64,000 bases of DNA from contig NC_008576.1 in the NCBI RefSeq assembly GCF_000014865.1, forward strand, positions 1,269,501 to 1,333,500, in the 5' to 3' direction. The position numbers were made by a program, and so were the translations under genes. This stretch comes from Magnetococcus marinus MC-1. GTDB taxonomy: Bacteria; Pseudomonadota; Magnetococcia; Magnetococcales; Magnetococcaceae. Of the stretch, positions 16,439-25,552 are shown piece after piece. The notes under the pieces are model-generated. The model worked only from the letters and a program-made list of their open reading frames with translations, did not search any database and had not been told where the DNA came from. How positions within the stretch are numbered: position 1 is the first letter of the stretch; the number at the start of each line of letters is the position of its first letter.

Positions 16439-18307
16439 TCAGCCCAGCAACTCTTTGAGCGTGGTGGCGATACCCACGGCATCTAAGCCGATTTCGCCAC
16501 GCAGCTCCTTTTGGGTGCCGTGGGGAATGTAGCGGTCGGGAATGCCCATGCAGCGGATTTTTAAACCGCGATCCAGCGCACCCTGGTTACTCAGGGACTC
16601 CAACACGGCGCTGCCAAAACCACCCTGTACAGCATTCTCTTCCACCACCAGCACCACCCCGTGCATGGCCACCTCTTGCAGCAGCCGTTGATCCAGGGGT
16701 TTAACGAAGCGGGCATCGTAGACGGAAACCGAAATACCTTGCTGCTCTAGGATGGCGGCAGCCTCCAAAGCAGGGTGTACCGGTTGCCCCACCGCAAGAA
16801 TGGCGGCATGCTCCCCCTTGCGTAGGGTGCGGCCCCGGCCAATTTCGAGTACGTGGGGCGGTTCTGGGGGGAGCCCTAGGGCGGTGCCACGGGGATAACG
16901 CAGGGCGACAGGTTTGTTAAGGGCCACTGCCGTGTGCAGCATATGGCGTAGCTCATTTTCATCCGCTGGGGCCATAATGGTCATGCCCGGCACAGTGCGC
17001 AGATAGGAGAGGTCGTAGGCCCCCGCATGGGTGGCCCCATCGGCCCCCACCAGACCGGCGCGGTCCAGGGCAAAGATCACCGGTAGATCTTGTAGAGCCA
17101 CATCATGGATCAGTTGGTCATAAGCCCGCTGCATAAAGGTGGAGTAAATGGCCACCACCGGCAAAATGCCCTCGGTCGCCAGACCCGCAGCAAAGGTTAC
17201 GGCGTGCTGTTCGGCGATGCCGACATCGTGAAAACGCTCCGGGAACCGTTTTTCAAACAGGTTAAGACCCGTGCCTTCACGCATGGCGGCGGTTATGGCG
17301 TGAATGTGGGGGTTCTGCTCCGCCAAGGCGCAGAGTTCTTGAGCAAACACTTTGGTATAGGAGGTGCCCCCGCTGCTGGACTGAATAATCCCGGTATCTT
17401 TATCAAAAGGGGCCACCCCGTGGTAGGTGCAGGGATGCTCTTCGGCGGGGGGAAAGCCCTTCCCCTTTTTGGTGATTACATGCAACAAAATGGGGCCACC
17501 CAATTTTTGCACATTGCGCAGGGTAGGCAGCAGGGCATCAAAATCGTGACCATTGATGGGGCCAAAATAGGTAAAGCCCAACTCCTCAAAGAGGGTGCCG
17601 GGCATGACCAAGCCTTTGACATGCTCCTCGGCCTTTTTAGCGGCGTCCCACATGGAGCGGGAGATGGTCTTTAAAACCTTGCCGGTGCCATCACGAAAAG
17701 CATTATAGGCCCCGCCGCTGAGCATGCGGTTAAGGTAGGAAGAGAGCGCCCCTACATTGGGGGAGATGGACATCTCATTGTCATTGAGCACCACCACCAG
17801 ATCCAGATCATGGTTATCATGACCGGCATGGTTAAGCGCCTCAAAGGCCATGCCCGCGCCCATGGCACCATCGCCAATAACCGCTACCGCCTTACGCTGA
17901 ATGCCATTGGCCTTGGCCGCGCGGGCCATGCCCATGGCCGCAGAGATGGAGGTGGATGAGTGACCGGTGCCAAAGGGGTCATAGGGGCTCTCGGAACGTT
18001 TGGTAAAGCCGCTCAAGCCGTGGCGTTGGCGAATGCTAGCCAATTGATCGCGGCGTCCGGTCAATACCTTATGGCCATAGGATTGGTGCCCTACATCCCA
18101 GACCAGGCGATCATCGGGGGTATTAAAGACGTAGTGCAGGGCAATGGTTAGCTCTACCACCCCGAGGCTGGCCCCCAGATGGCCCCCTGATTGTGAGACA
18201 CACTCAATGATATGGTCGCGCATCTCTTGGGCCACTTGCGGCAGCTTAGCTTCGTTCAGCTGGCGCAACGCCTTGGGGGAGTCGATGGTAGAAAGCAGCG
18301 TGGTCAT
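16439..18307 (-). CDS. dxs: 1-deoxy-D-xylulose-5-phosphate synthase
   Basis: This enzyme condenses pyruvate with glyceraldehyde 3-phosphate to form DXP, the first step of the MEP isoprenoid pathway, using thiamine diphosphate. The 622 residues match the family. The ThDP motif begins GDGAMGAG at residue 145 and reaches Asn in LNDNEMS about 30 residues later; DVGHQSYGHK (71-80) and the pyrimidine-domain segment DVGIAEQHAV are also present. It follows ispA after 115 bases and precedes tlyA, so precursor supply and prenyl chain synthesis are encoded together. Confidence 0.97.
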   Translation of the reverse strand: MTTLLSTIDSPKALRQLNEAKLPQVAQEMRDHIIECVSQSGGHLGASLGVVELTIALHYVFNTPDDRLVWDVGHQSYGHKVLTGRRDQLASIRQRHGLSGFTKRSESPYDPFGTGHSSTSISAAMGMARAAKANGIQRKAVAVIGDGAMGAGMAFEALNHAGHDNHDLDLVVVLNDNEMSISPNVGALSSYLNRMLSGGAYNAFRDGTGKVLKTISRSMWDAAKKAEEHVKGLVMPGTLFEELGFTYFGPINGHDFDALLPTLRNVQKLGGPILLHVITKKGKGFPPAEEHPCTYHGVAPFDKDTGIIQSSSGGTSYTKVFAQELCALAEQNPHIHAITAAMREGTGLNLFEKRFPERFHDVGIAEQHAVTFAAGLATEGILPVVAIYSTFMQRAYDQLIHDVALQDLPVIFALDRAGLVGADGATHAGAYDLSYLRTVPGMTIMAPADENELRHMLHTAVALNKPVALRYPRGTALGLPPEPPHVLEIGRGRTLRKGEHAAILAVGQPVHPALEAAAILEQQGISVSVYDARFVKPLDQRLLQEVAMHGVVLVVEENAVQGGFGSAVLESLSNQGALDRGLKIRCMGIPDRYIPHGTQKELRGEIGLDAVGIATTLKELLG

Positions 18308-18475
18308 GGGCAGAATCTTTTAAGGCCGGTTAGGGCCGGGTAGAGTGATGACAAAATGCCCCCAGTCTTCGCACACGCACCGCCCGTGGTAGGCGGATGC
18401 TTGGAAATAGGCCAAGGGCTCGCAGCGGTTGAACCGTGCCGCCCTGCTTGGCCAAACCTGTTGACAGATCCCTTA

Positions 18476-19360
18476 TTAATGGGTGCGGGCGATGACATAC
18501 TGCGCCAGTGCGCGCAGAGGATCGGCTTGCGGGCCGAACTCGGTTAGGCAGCGGGTCGCCTCTTGCATAAGATTTTCAGCCGCCTCGCGGGCCTGGGCCA
18601 GCCCCATGAGTTTGGGGTAGGTGGCTTTATCCAAAGCGCGATCCACGCCGGTGGCTTTACCCAGGGTTTTGGTGTCTCCAACCTCATCGAGAATATCATC
18701 GGTGATTTGAAACGCCAGCCCCAACGCCTCGCCATAGCGTTTAAGGTGTTTAACTTGATCGGGGGTTCCCCCACCCAAGCGGGCACCGGCCAGACAGGCA
18801 ACCCGGATGAGGGCGCCAGTTTTATGGATATGGATGTTTTGCAACTGCACCAGTTCCAAGGGGCGTTTCTCCCCCTGGATGTCCAGCATTTGCCCCCCCA
18901 CCATACCATAGGTTCCCGCTGCCATCGCCAGTTCGCCAATCAGCTCTAGGCGTGCCTCGGGCAATACCCCTGTGACCGGCTTGGCGGCCAGCTCAAAGGC
19001 ATGGGTAAGCAGGGCATCGCCAGCCAAAATGGCGGTGGCTTCACCATATTGCCGGTGACAGGTGGGGTGACCTCGGCGTAGATCGTCATTATCCATGGCC
19101 GGTAGGTCATCATGAATAAGGGAGTAGGTATGCACACACTCCATGGCGCAGGCAAAGTTCATTGCGCGCTCTAGGGCTCCCCCAACGGCTTCGCAGCAGG
19201 CTAGGGTTAGGATGGGTCGCAGCCGCTTACCGCCGATGAGCAGGCTATAGCGCATAGCCCCGGTCAAGGCTCTGGGCTCTCGGTCGGCGGCGGGTAGTAG
19301 CCGGTCAAGGGCGCTCTCGACCAAGTATTTACGATCCGCAAGGTAGGGTTTTAACTCCAT
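18476..19360 (-). CDS. ispA: (2E,6E)-farnesyl diphosphate synthase
   Basis: A short-chain trans-prenyltransferase of 294 residues that makes farnesyl diphosphate from IPP and DMAPP. The first Asp-rich motif is DDLPAMD (Asp84-Asp90), preceded by Tyr79 at position -5 as in bacterial type II FPP synthases; the second is TDDILDE. The start is placed at 19360 because GGAGG lies nine bases upstream; an ATG seven codons earlier lies inside xseB and has no ribosome site. The gene starts four bases after the xseB stop, suggesting coupled translation, and feeds from dxs downstream. Confidence 0.95.
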   Translation of the reverse strand: MELKPYLADRKYLVESALDRLLPAADREPRALTGAMRYSLLIGGKRLRPILTLACCEAVGGALERAMNFACAMECVHTYSLIHDDLPAMDNDDLRRGHPTCHRQYGEATAILAGDALLTHAFELAAKPVTGVLPEARLELIGELAMAAGTYGMVGGQMLDIQGEKRPLELVQLQNIHIHKTGALIRVACLAGARLGGGTPDQVKHLKRYGEALGLAFQITDDILDEVGDTKTLGKATGVDRALDKATYPKLMGLAQAREAAENLMQEATRCLTEFGPQADPLRALAQYVIARTH

Positions 19361-19364
19361 GCGT

Positions 19365-19577
19365 TCAAGCCTCCTCATCACCGCTGGGGGTGGCGATTTT
19401 TTCGATGCGTTTTTCGGCGCTATCCAGGCGTTTTTGGCACAAGCGGGCCAATTTCATGCCCTCTTCATAGGCAGCCAGTGCCTCTTCTAGGGGCAGTTCG
19501 CCGCGCTCCAGTTCACCGACCAGCGCTTCCAACCGCTCAAGTGAGGCTTCAAAGCCCTGTTTTTTATCACTACTCAT
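19365..19577 (-). CDS. xseB: Exonuclease VII small subunit
   Basis: A 70-residue helical protein that binds XseA to form exonuclease VII, which degrades single-stranded DNA into short fragments. Features are FEASLERLEALVGELE, the conserved acidic GELPLEEAL turn and a helical LARLCQKRLDSAEKRIE segment, all standard for XseB. The start ATG at 19577 follows a purine-poor leader; the frame stays open 22 codons further, but that part is not conserved. It overlaps no gene but is immediately followed by ispA, while its partner xseA lies two genes upstream. Confidence 0.93.
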   Translation of the reverse strand: MSSDKKQGFEASLERLEALVGELERGELPLEEALAAYEEGMKLARLCQKRLDSAEKRIEKIATPSGDEEA

Positions 19578-19770
19578 GACGATCCATCGGTTAAGGTGTT
19601 GTGACGCTTCGCCCAACCTGTAAAATAGCCCAAAATAGGCCACCCCCCCAAAAAAAGCAATGGTGGATAAGCTTTTGTAAGGTTACTTAGGGGCGTCCAA
19701 GCTGGGGCTGGCTGAGGGAGCGCGGGCCAGCTGGGCGCGTTGTCTCGGCGGTGAGGTAAGGGGCCGTGGT

Positions 19771-20619
19771 TTAGTTGGGGGTCGAACGAATCCCCGGTAG
19801 CAGCAGGGGGTCTACCCGTTGACCGCGCACCATGGTGCCCCAGTGTACATGGGGGCCTGTGACGCGCCCGGTCATGCCGATGGTCCCGATCTGCTGGCCA
19901 CGGGCGACCATATCCCCCTCTTTAACCTGGATGCTGTCCATGTGGGCATAGAGACTGGTCATGCCATCACCATGGTGCAGTACCACGGTATTGCCGGTAA
20001 AAAAATAGTTATGACCGGTCAAAACCACCTCGGCTGGGGCAATTGCCCGCAGTGGTGTGCCTGTGGGGGCGGCAATATCCACCCCATTATGGGGGCGTCG
20101 AGGCTGTCCATTGAGAATGCGGCGGCTACCAAATACGCCGGAAAAACGCCCCTTGGTGGGCATGCTAAACCCCCCTAAGTAACCGGGAATCGCCCCTCGG
20201 CGGGTATAGGTCGCCTTGATGGCGTTGGTCTCTTGGCTGGCGCGGGCCAGATCTTTAGGATCCAGATCCACCTTTTTTTGGGGTAGCCCATCAATGCGTT
20301 CGGTCTTATAGCTGCGTGGGCCTACCTGAATGGTCTGTTGTAGCCGCTGTTGTGGCCCATAGGGTGGGGTAATCGTCACCTCTAGGGGCAGCGTGCCGGG
20401 CTGTTGCGCCATATCCAGGGCGACCAGCGCCATGCCATTGGGGCGGATGGGAAAGGGCTCCTGCCCCAAACGCCCCTTAAAGGTGCTGTTAGGGGGGAAA
20501 TCCCGCACCGTGAGCAGTACCGCCGAGCCGGGGATGAGGGTGTCTGAAAGCTCCAAGCTGGCAGCCCACAGTGGGCTGGGCAGTAGCAGCATCAAGAGGA
20601 TGAATAGGCGTCCATGCAT
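19771..20619 (-). CDS. M23 family (LytM-like) peptidoglycan endopeptidase, secreted
   Basis: A 282-residue exported protein with a signal peptide (hydrophobic core FILLMLLLPSPLWAA, cleavage near residue 20). An N-terminal beta-rich domain of about 90 residues precedes the LytM domain (about 165-275). Zinc ligands are recognisable in HNGVDIAAPTG (HxxxD) and in HVHWG (HxH), so the enzyme should be active rather than a degenerate regulator. It is expected to cut peptide cross-links in the periplasm. It lies between xseA (21 bases upstream) and xseB, splitting the two exonuclease VII subunit genes. Confidence 0.93.
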   Translation of the reverse strand: MHGRLFILLMLLLPSPLWAASLELSDTLIPGSAVLLTVRDFPPNSTFKGRLGQEPFPIRPNGMALVALDMAQQPGTLPLEVTITPPYGPQQRLQQTIQVGPRSYKTERIDGLPQKKVDLDPKDLARASQETNAIKATYTRRGAIPGYLGGFSMPTKGRFSGVFGSRRILNGQPRRPHNGVDIAAPTGTPLRAIAPAEVVLTGHNYFFTGNTVVLHHGDGMTSLYAHMDSIQVKEGDMVARGQQIGTIGMTGRVTGPHVHWGTMVRGQRVDPLLLPGIRSTPN

Positions 20620-20639
20620 GGCGCTTTTCCCACGTTGTG

Positions 20640-21986
20640 TTAAGGCTTGCGTTGGGTCACCCGTGCGGCCAGGGTGCCCTTGGCAAGGGTGATGGTTAGG
20701 GTGCTCTCCAGGGGGGCCGCTTGGGCATCCCGCAGCACGCTGCCTTGGTTATCCCGCACAATGGCATAGCCCCGCTCTAAAACCTGTAGGGGGGATAGCG
20801 CGATGAGCTGTAGCTGGGCACTATGCAGACGGCTTTGCCACTGGCGCAGTTGGTATAACATGGCTGTATGGGCGCGGTGTTGCTGCTGTTTTAGCTGTTG
20901 CCGTTGACGGGGTAAGCTCGGCCCGGTGGCCCAATGGTGCAGGGTGTTTGTGGCGCGCCGCAAACGCTGTTGTTGCTGGGGTAGAAGGCGTTCAAGCACC
21001 CCTTGCAGGCGCATTTGCAGTTCGTCACAGCGTAGACGGGCTTGGTCCAGTCGGCGGCTGGGGTGCAGAAGCCGTTGAGAGGCCTGTTGCACCCGGCGTT
21101 GCTGGTTATGTAGCTGCTGGTGCATGGCCCGTTGCAGCCGCAGGGCAAGGGCGGTGGTCTCCTGAGCGAGGGCCAGACGTTCTGGCATAATCAGCTCAGC
21201 GGCCTGGGAGGGGGTGGCGGCTCGCAGGTCAGCAGCCAGATCTGCCAGGGTGGTATCCACCTCATGCCCCACTGCGCTCACCACGGGGATGGCGCTGGCG
21301 GCGATGGCACGCACCACCTGTTCGCTGTTAAAGCAGGCCAGATCTTCGGCTGAGCCGCCGCCCCGGCCACAGATAATCACTTGGGCGCGGCCATCGGCGT
21401 TTAGGGCCCGCAGAGCCTGTACAATGGCCTGGGGGGCCTCGCTCCCCTGCACCTGACAGGGGGCCAGCAGCAGATGGAAATCGGGATTGCGACTCTCCAA
21501 TACGCGGATGATATCTTGCAATGCGGCGCCACTCTCGGAGGTGGCAACGCCGATCACGTGGGGCAGATAGGGTAAGGGGCGTTTGCGTTGGGGGTCAAAC
21601 AGCCCCTCCTGTTCCAGTTGGCGGTGCAGTTGCAGCAGCTTTTCCCGCTCGCTGCCTGCCCCTTTGGGGGTGAGCGCATCGACAATAATTTGGTACTCCC
21701 CGCGTGGGGCAAAGACGCTGATGCGTCCGGTAATCAGTACCTCTTCGCCCTCGCGGGGGTGATGGCTTAACCGTGCTTTACTGGCCCGCCATACCACCGC
21801 ACGGATCTGCGCCTGCTCATCCACCAAATTGAAATAGAGATGGCCCGAGGCCGGTGCGCTGATGCGGGAGACCTCGCCCTGTACCCGCACAAAGGCAAAG
21901 CCCTCCTCCAGCAGATCGCGGATGGCGCTGTTTAGCTCAAAGACGCTGAGCACTTTTTTCCAGCTCGGGGTATCGTTGCTGTACAT
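20640..21986 (-). CDS. xseA: Exonuclease VII large subunit
   Basis: The catalytic subunit of exonuclease VII, 448 residues, close to E. coli XseA (456). The N-terminal OB-fold (about 10-105) shows VQGEVSRISAPASGHLYF. The catalytic domain contains IICGRGGGSAEDL and VGHEVDTTLADLAADLRAATPSQAAE, which holds the conserved His, Asp and Asp residues. A long Gln/Arg-rich helical region (about 265-420) should bind XseB. It is the first gene of the xseA-M23-xseB-ispA-dxs-tlyA block; the 199 bases up to the divergent DUF455 start probably hold both promoters. Confidence 0.96.
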   Translation of the reverse strand: MYSNDTPSWKKVLSVFELNSAIRDLLEEGFAFVRVQGEVSRISAPASGHLYFNLVDEQAQIRAVVWRASKARLSHHPREGEEVLITGRISVFAPRGEYQIIVDALTPKGAGSEREKLLQLHRQLEQEGLFDPQRKRPLPYLPHVIGVATSESGAALQDIIRVLESRNPDFHLLLAPCQVQGSEAPQAIVQALRALNADGRAQVIICGRGGGSAEDLACFNSEQVVRAIAASAIPVVSAVGHEVDTTLADLAADLRAATPSQAAELIMPERLALAQETTALALRLQRAMHQQLHNQQRRVQQASQRLLHPSRRLDQARLRCDELQMRLQGVLERLLPQQQQRLRRATNTLHHWATGPSLPRQRQQLKQQQHRAHTAMLYQLRQWQSRLHSAQLQLIALSPLQVLERGYAIVRDNQGSVLRDAQAAPLESTLTITLAKGTLAARVTQRKP

Positions 21987-22185
21987 GGGTCCATGGGGGT
22001 TGCAGGGTTGATACCCCCTCTATGATGGACTGCCCGTTAAGGGGAATCAACCGTTGGTAAAATGGGTAAGCGCTGGTAAGGGGGTTTCACTTAGGCGGCG
22101 GCTTCGATAGAGTGGCTTGTTTATGGGGTGGTCAGTAGGGGTTTGGTCGCGCGACGGTGCTTGTGTGTGGTGGAGGGAGAGGTCG

Positions 22186-23010
22186 ATGGATAATCTCTAT
22201 GCAACGGCGCGGGAGGCCGCTTTAGCGGCCTACTATGCCCCAAACCCAGAGGATAAGATGGCGTTTACCCGGTATGCGGCGGCGCTGTGGTTGGCGTTAC
22301 CTGCCGACACCGATTATGGACCCATGGCTCATGGGGGGGTAACGGAACCTGGGCGGCCTGTGGCACCCTGTTTGGTGCCGCCCAATAAGGTGCCGAAACG
22401 CAACCCTAACACAGAGCAGGGGCGGGCGATCCATATTCATGCTTTGACCCATATTGAATTTGTGGCCACCAATCTGGCTTGGGATGCGGTGTTGCGGTTT
22501 GGTGGTCTGCCCCATGGTTATTATCAGGATTGGGTGCAGGTGGCCTTGGAGGAGGCCGACCATTATGCGCGATTGCAGGCGCGATTGGGGCAATTTGGCT
22601 ATGGTTATGGTGATTTTGCGGCCCACAATGGGCTGTGGGAGATGGCGCAACGTACAGCGGAAGATCCGTTGCAGCGCATGATGTTGGTGCCCCGCTATTT
22701 GGAGGCTCGCGCGCTGGAGGCGGTCCCCATCATGCGGCGTAAATTTTTAGAGGCTGGGGATCCGCAAACGGCGCAACTGCTTGCCGAGATTGGTGAAGAG
22801 GAGGTGGGCCATGTGGCGGCGGGCAGCCGCTGGTTTGCCCAGCTTTGTAGCCAGCGTGGGTTGGACCGACAGCGTGCCTTTTTGGATTTGTTGGAGGGAA
22901 AAGGGCGGTTTAAACCGGGCTCAAAGGGTGCCATTGACCGCACTTTGCGCAGTCGCGCCGGTTTTACCCCCTGGGAGTTGGATCAACTGGAGGGGGCACC
23001 CAGCACCTAA
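22186..23010 (+). CDS. DUF455 ferritin-like protein
   Basis: A 274-residue protein of the DUF455 family, a ferritin-like four-helix di-iron fold distantly related to the tRNA hydroxylase MiaE. Candidate iron-binding motifs are the Glu of HIEFVATNLAW, EEADHYARL (ExxH), the Glu of YLEARALEAV and EEEVGHVAAG (ExxH). The start at 22186 is chosen for GGAGGGAGAGG upstream; the frame opens 23 codons earlier without homology-like sequence. The gene is divergent from xseA and is probably monocistronic. Its substrate is unknown; an oxidative or hydroxylase role is only inferred from the fold. Confidence 0.85.
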   Translation: MDNLYATAREAALAAYYAPNPEDKMAFTRYAAALWLALPADTDYGPMAHGGVTEPGRPVAPCLVPPNKVPKRNPNTEQGRAIHIHALTHIEFVATNLAWDAVLRFGGLPHGYYQDWVQVALEEADHYARLQARLGQFGYGYGDFAAHNGLWEMAQRTAEDPLQRMMLVPRYLEARALEAVPIMRRKFLEAGDPQTAQLLAEIGEEEVGHVAAGSRWFAQLCSQRGLDRQRAFLDLLEGKGRFKPGSKGAIDRTLRSRAGFTPWELDQLEGAPST

Positions 23011-23247
23011 CCCAGCGAGCCCCGCTGACGGGGGGTGCCCGGAACAGCGTCATTTGTTCAAGTTAGGCTGACTTTATTGAATGGTCATGTTATCCGTGAC
23101 AAGGCCCAAAAACCCTTTTCCTGGCACCGGGAGAAGGGTCGTTCATATGGTAAAATCTCTTATCAATTTAAGGGTTAGATGGCTGTTCCCCTGTGTGCGC
23201 AAACAGGGGGTAATCCGTTCTATCTTGCATGCGGCCAAATGGCCTGG

Positions 23248-23628
23248 TTAATTGTTGTTCAGCCCAGACTGACACTGGGGGGTTTGAACCAACTGTTCCA
23301 CGTAACCCGGCACCGCCGCGCGGCGGGCTTTTAGCTGCTGAATCTGCTCAATAAGCTGTTGGCACCACTGGGGGCCGTGCTCCTTCTGGAAGTTGCGTGC
23401 CCGCAGACGCGCTACCTCTTGCCGATAGAGGTTCTGACAGGCCGCCGAATGGATTTGGTCTTGAGAGAGTGCCGGACCCAAACCCTCTGAGTGGCTGTCG
23501 ATGGACGGCTGTAAACAGTAATCCCGCAGGGCTGCCCCTCTAGGCTCCCCAGCTTGTGCCGTGGCCAAAACCAGCCCTCCTGCCCACAAGCTGCCCAACA
23601 ATAGTATGGAGGATAAAAAAATTTTCAT
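23248..23628 (-). CDS. Small secreted cysteine-containing protein of unknown function
   Basis: A 126-residue protein that I do not recognise. It begins with a clear signal peptide (KIFLSSILLLGSLWAGG, probable cleavage near AQAG) and the mature part has four cysteines (in DYCLQ, AACQN, QWCQQ, PQCQS), suggesting two disulfides in the periplasm. The middle is Gln/Arg-rich and likely helical. Two adjacent ATG codons (23631 and 23628) are possible starts, preceded by AAGGTGG. It stands alone between the DUF455 gene (convergent) and the sugar cluster, with about 200 bases of flanking sequence on each side. Confidence 0.7.
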   Translation of the reverse strand: MKIFLSSILLLGSLWAGGLVLATAQAGEPRGAALRDYCLQPSIDSHSEGLGPALSQDQIHSAACQNLYRQEVARLRARNFQKEHGPQWCQQLIEQIQQLKARRAAVPGYVEQLVQTPQCQSGLNNN

Positions 23629-23824
23629 CATACACCACCTTGTGGAGCAGAAAGGCTCCCGCAATCAAGCAAAAATGCAACCCGTACCAATCTATGCACG
23701 CATACAATCATTTGTCGTTAATTAAAATATAACAAATAGGATGAATAAAAGCTAGTAATCTTAGCGAAAACCTGTTTTTTCCTGTTTGTCAGGCATTGTC
23801 ATTAAAAGAGTGATTCTGTCACAA

Positions 23825-24724
23825 TTAACAGGAACGCTCCGCCACGATGGCTTGGATCAACTGTTGGCAACCCTGTTGTGGGGTGCGGGGGTGTAGGGGG
23901 ATGGTCGCCAGCAATTTGTCAATACGGGTGGAAATATCAATGGGCCAGGTTTCCGCGAGGCCAAGTTCATTGATAAGACAAGCTTTTACCTGCCAACTGG
24001 GCAGGGGGCCTAGCTGCTGTTCATAGCACTCTTGCAGATCCAGCAGCAGCTGGTAGCGGTCTACCGGGGTAGGGCCACAAAGGTGGTAAAGGCCCCGGTG
24101 CTGGCCCGCCATCAATTGCTGCATGCCCACCACCGCATCTTCCACATGGATGGGGTTAAAACGCTGGTCGGTGGCGCACATAATGGGCTGCTGCTGCTGC
24201 CAAGCCCGCACCCATGCTGACAACAAGGTTTTGTCCTGGGGGTTGCTGCTGTAGGTTTTTGAGAGCCGCACGGTGGTGTGTAAATGGGGAAGGTGCGCTT
24301 GGAGAAAAACCTCAACCTCGCGCTTCTGTTTGCCATAAGTCACAAGGGGGGTGGGGATGTGCTGCTCGTCATAGAGCCCCTGTTGCCCCCCAAACACCGC
24401 ATCGCTGGAGGTAAACAGCAGGGGGATTTGATGCTTTTTGCACCAAAGGGCAATGGCCTTAGAGGCCTCGACATTAATGGCGTAGCTGCCTTGAGGGTCG
24501 TTGGCACAGGTGATCAAGCTGCTCACCGCCATTAACAGATAGATCTGTTCCACATGGCCGTAGAGATCCAAAAACTGGTCAGGATCAATGAGGGTCGGGT
24601 CAAAATGGATGCCGCCGTCAAAGGGAGTGTGGGCGTAGGTACCCAAACACTGCTCCGGGCCTAGCTGCCGCAGCAAATGTTGGCCGATAAAGCCCGATGC
24701 ACCGATGATGAGAAAACGTGCCAT
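23825..24724 (-). CDS. NAD(P)-dependent sugar reductase/epimerase (RmlD-like extended SDR)
   Basis: A 299-residue extended short-chain dehydrogenase. The N-terminal nucleotide-binding loop is GASGFIGQHL, with the RmlD_sub_bind character of later segments (SSDAVFGGQ, the Tyr-x-x-x-Lys catalytic pair in YGKQK, and HVEDAV). RmlD-type enzymes reduce a 4-keto sugar nucleotide. Here it is the last gene of the minus-strand sugar-like cluster, 151 bases after the methyltransferase gene. The start is uncertain: ATG codons at 24730 and 24724 both lack strong ribosome sites. The substrate is unknown. Confidence 0.85.
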   Translation of the reverse strand: MARFLIIGASGFIGQHLLRQLGPEQCLGTYAHTPFDGGIHFDPTLIDPDQFLDLYGHVEQIYLLMAVSSLITCANDPQGSYAINVEASKAIALWCKKHQIPLLFTSSDAVFGGQQGLYDEQHIPTPLVTYGKQKREVEVFLQAHLPHLHTTVRLSKTYSSNPQDKTLLSAWVRAWQQQQPIMCATDQRFNPIHVEDAVVGMQQLMAGQHRGLYHLCGPTPVDRYQLLLDLQECYEQQLGPLPSWQVKACLINELGLAETWPIDISTRIDKLLATIPLHPRTPQQGCQQLIQAIVAERSC

Positions 24725-24875
24725 AGCCATAAGTTCGCTTGCCAATAGGGATAAAGGTGCCTCCCTTTGCCTGCCTGCCAGGGAGGATGTTTATCTTATC
24801 GGTTTAATCCCTTGGAAAGATAAGAGCTATTGCGCAACTCTAACGGAACAATGCCTGCTTAGCCGTTGTTGCCGC

Positions 24876-25541
24876 TTATTCAAAAAAGATAAAATCCCAA
24901 TCCCCTTGGTAGCCGCACTGTTGGTAGAGCCACGCCCACGCCTCGGGGGTAAAAAAGGATTCGCAAGTGAGTTGCCAATAGAGCAGGTTCACCTTCTCCC
25001 GATCATTGCGGTAGGACTCCACACAGATAAACTTGGCGGCCCCTTTGCCCACCCGCTCAATCTCACGTATGGCTTGATCCAACTCCGGTAAGGGTAGATT
25101 GTGCAAGGTGGTATTGGAAAACACCAGATCAAAGCTGTTGTCGGCAAAGGGCAACGCCTTAGCATGGCCCAGCATGATGGCCTGTTGCACCTCGGCTTTG
25201 GCGTGCTGCTTGGCGTAGCTGGAAATATCCAACCCCACCACCTCAATGCCCGGTACCGCCTGGGTCAACTCATAGAGTAAAAAACCCTTGCCGCAGCCCA
25301 CATCCAACACCCGATCCCCCGCCTTTAAACCATAGTGGCTCGCCAACCGCTGCGCCAGTTTTAACCAGCGTCCATCGTAGTGGTAGCCCCCATAGCCAAA
25401 TTGACGGGGGCCGTCCCAATACTCATACCCCCATTGACGGGCCACGCGGGTGCATTCGGCTTTATCATGCTCCATCACCCGTTGCAGATAGTTGCGCTGG
25501 GTGCGGTTGTGGTACTCCGAAAGAAAATCCAAACGGGCCAT
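24876..25541 (-). CDS. Class I SAM-dependent methyltransferase
   Basis: A 221-residue methyltransferase with a full Rossmann domain. Motif I is VLDVGCGKGFLL (about residues 78-89); the acidic loop is VVGLDIS; post-motif FDLVFSNTTLHNLP resembles UbiE/COQ5-type (Methyltransf_11) enzymes. The N-terminal ~70 residues (Tyr/Trp/Gly-rich, e.g. GYGGYHYDGRW) seem specific to this subgroup and may bind substrate. It starts 11 bases after the upstream radical SAM gene, so the two are almost certainly co-transcribed. The acceptor is unknown; the context suggests a sugar or sugar-derived intermediate. Confidence 0.9.
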   Translation of the reverse strand: MARLDFLSEYHNRTQRNYLQRVMEHDKAECTRVARQWGYEYWDGPRQFGYGGYHYDGRWLKLAQRLASHYGLKAGDRVLDVGCGKGFLLYELTQAVPGIEVVGLDISSYAKQHAKAEVQQAIMLGHAKALPFADNSFDLVFSNTTLHNLPLPELDQAIREIERVGKGAAKFICVESYRNDREKVNLLYWQLTCESFFTPEAWAWLYQQCGYQGDWDFIFFE

Positions 25542-25552
25542 GAGGGGGCTCC

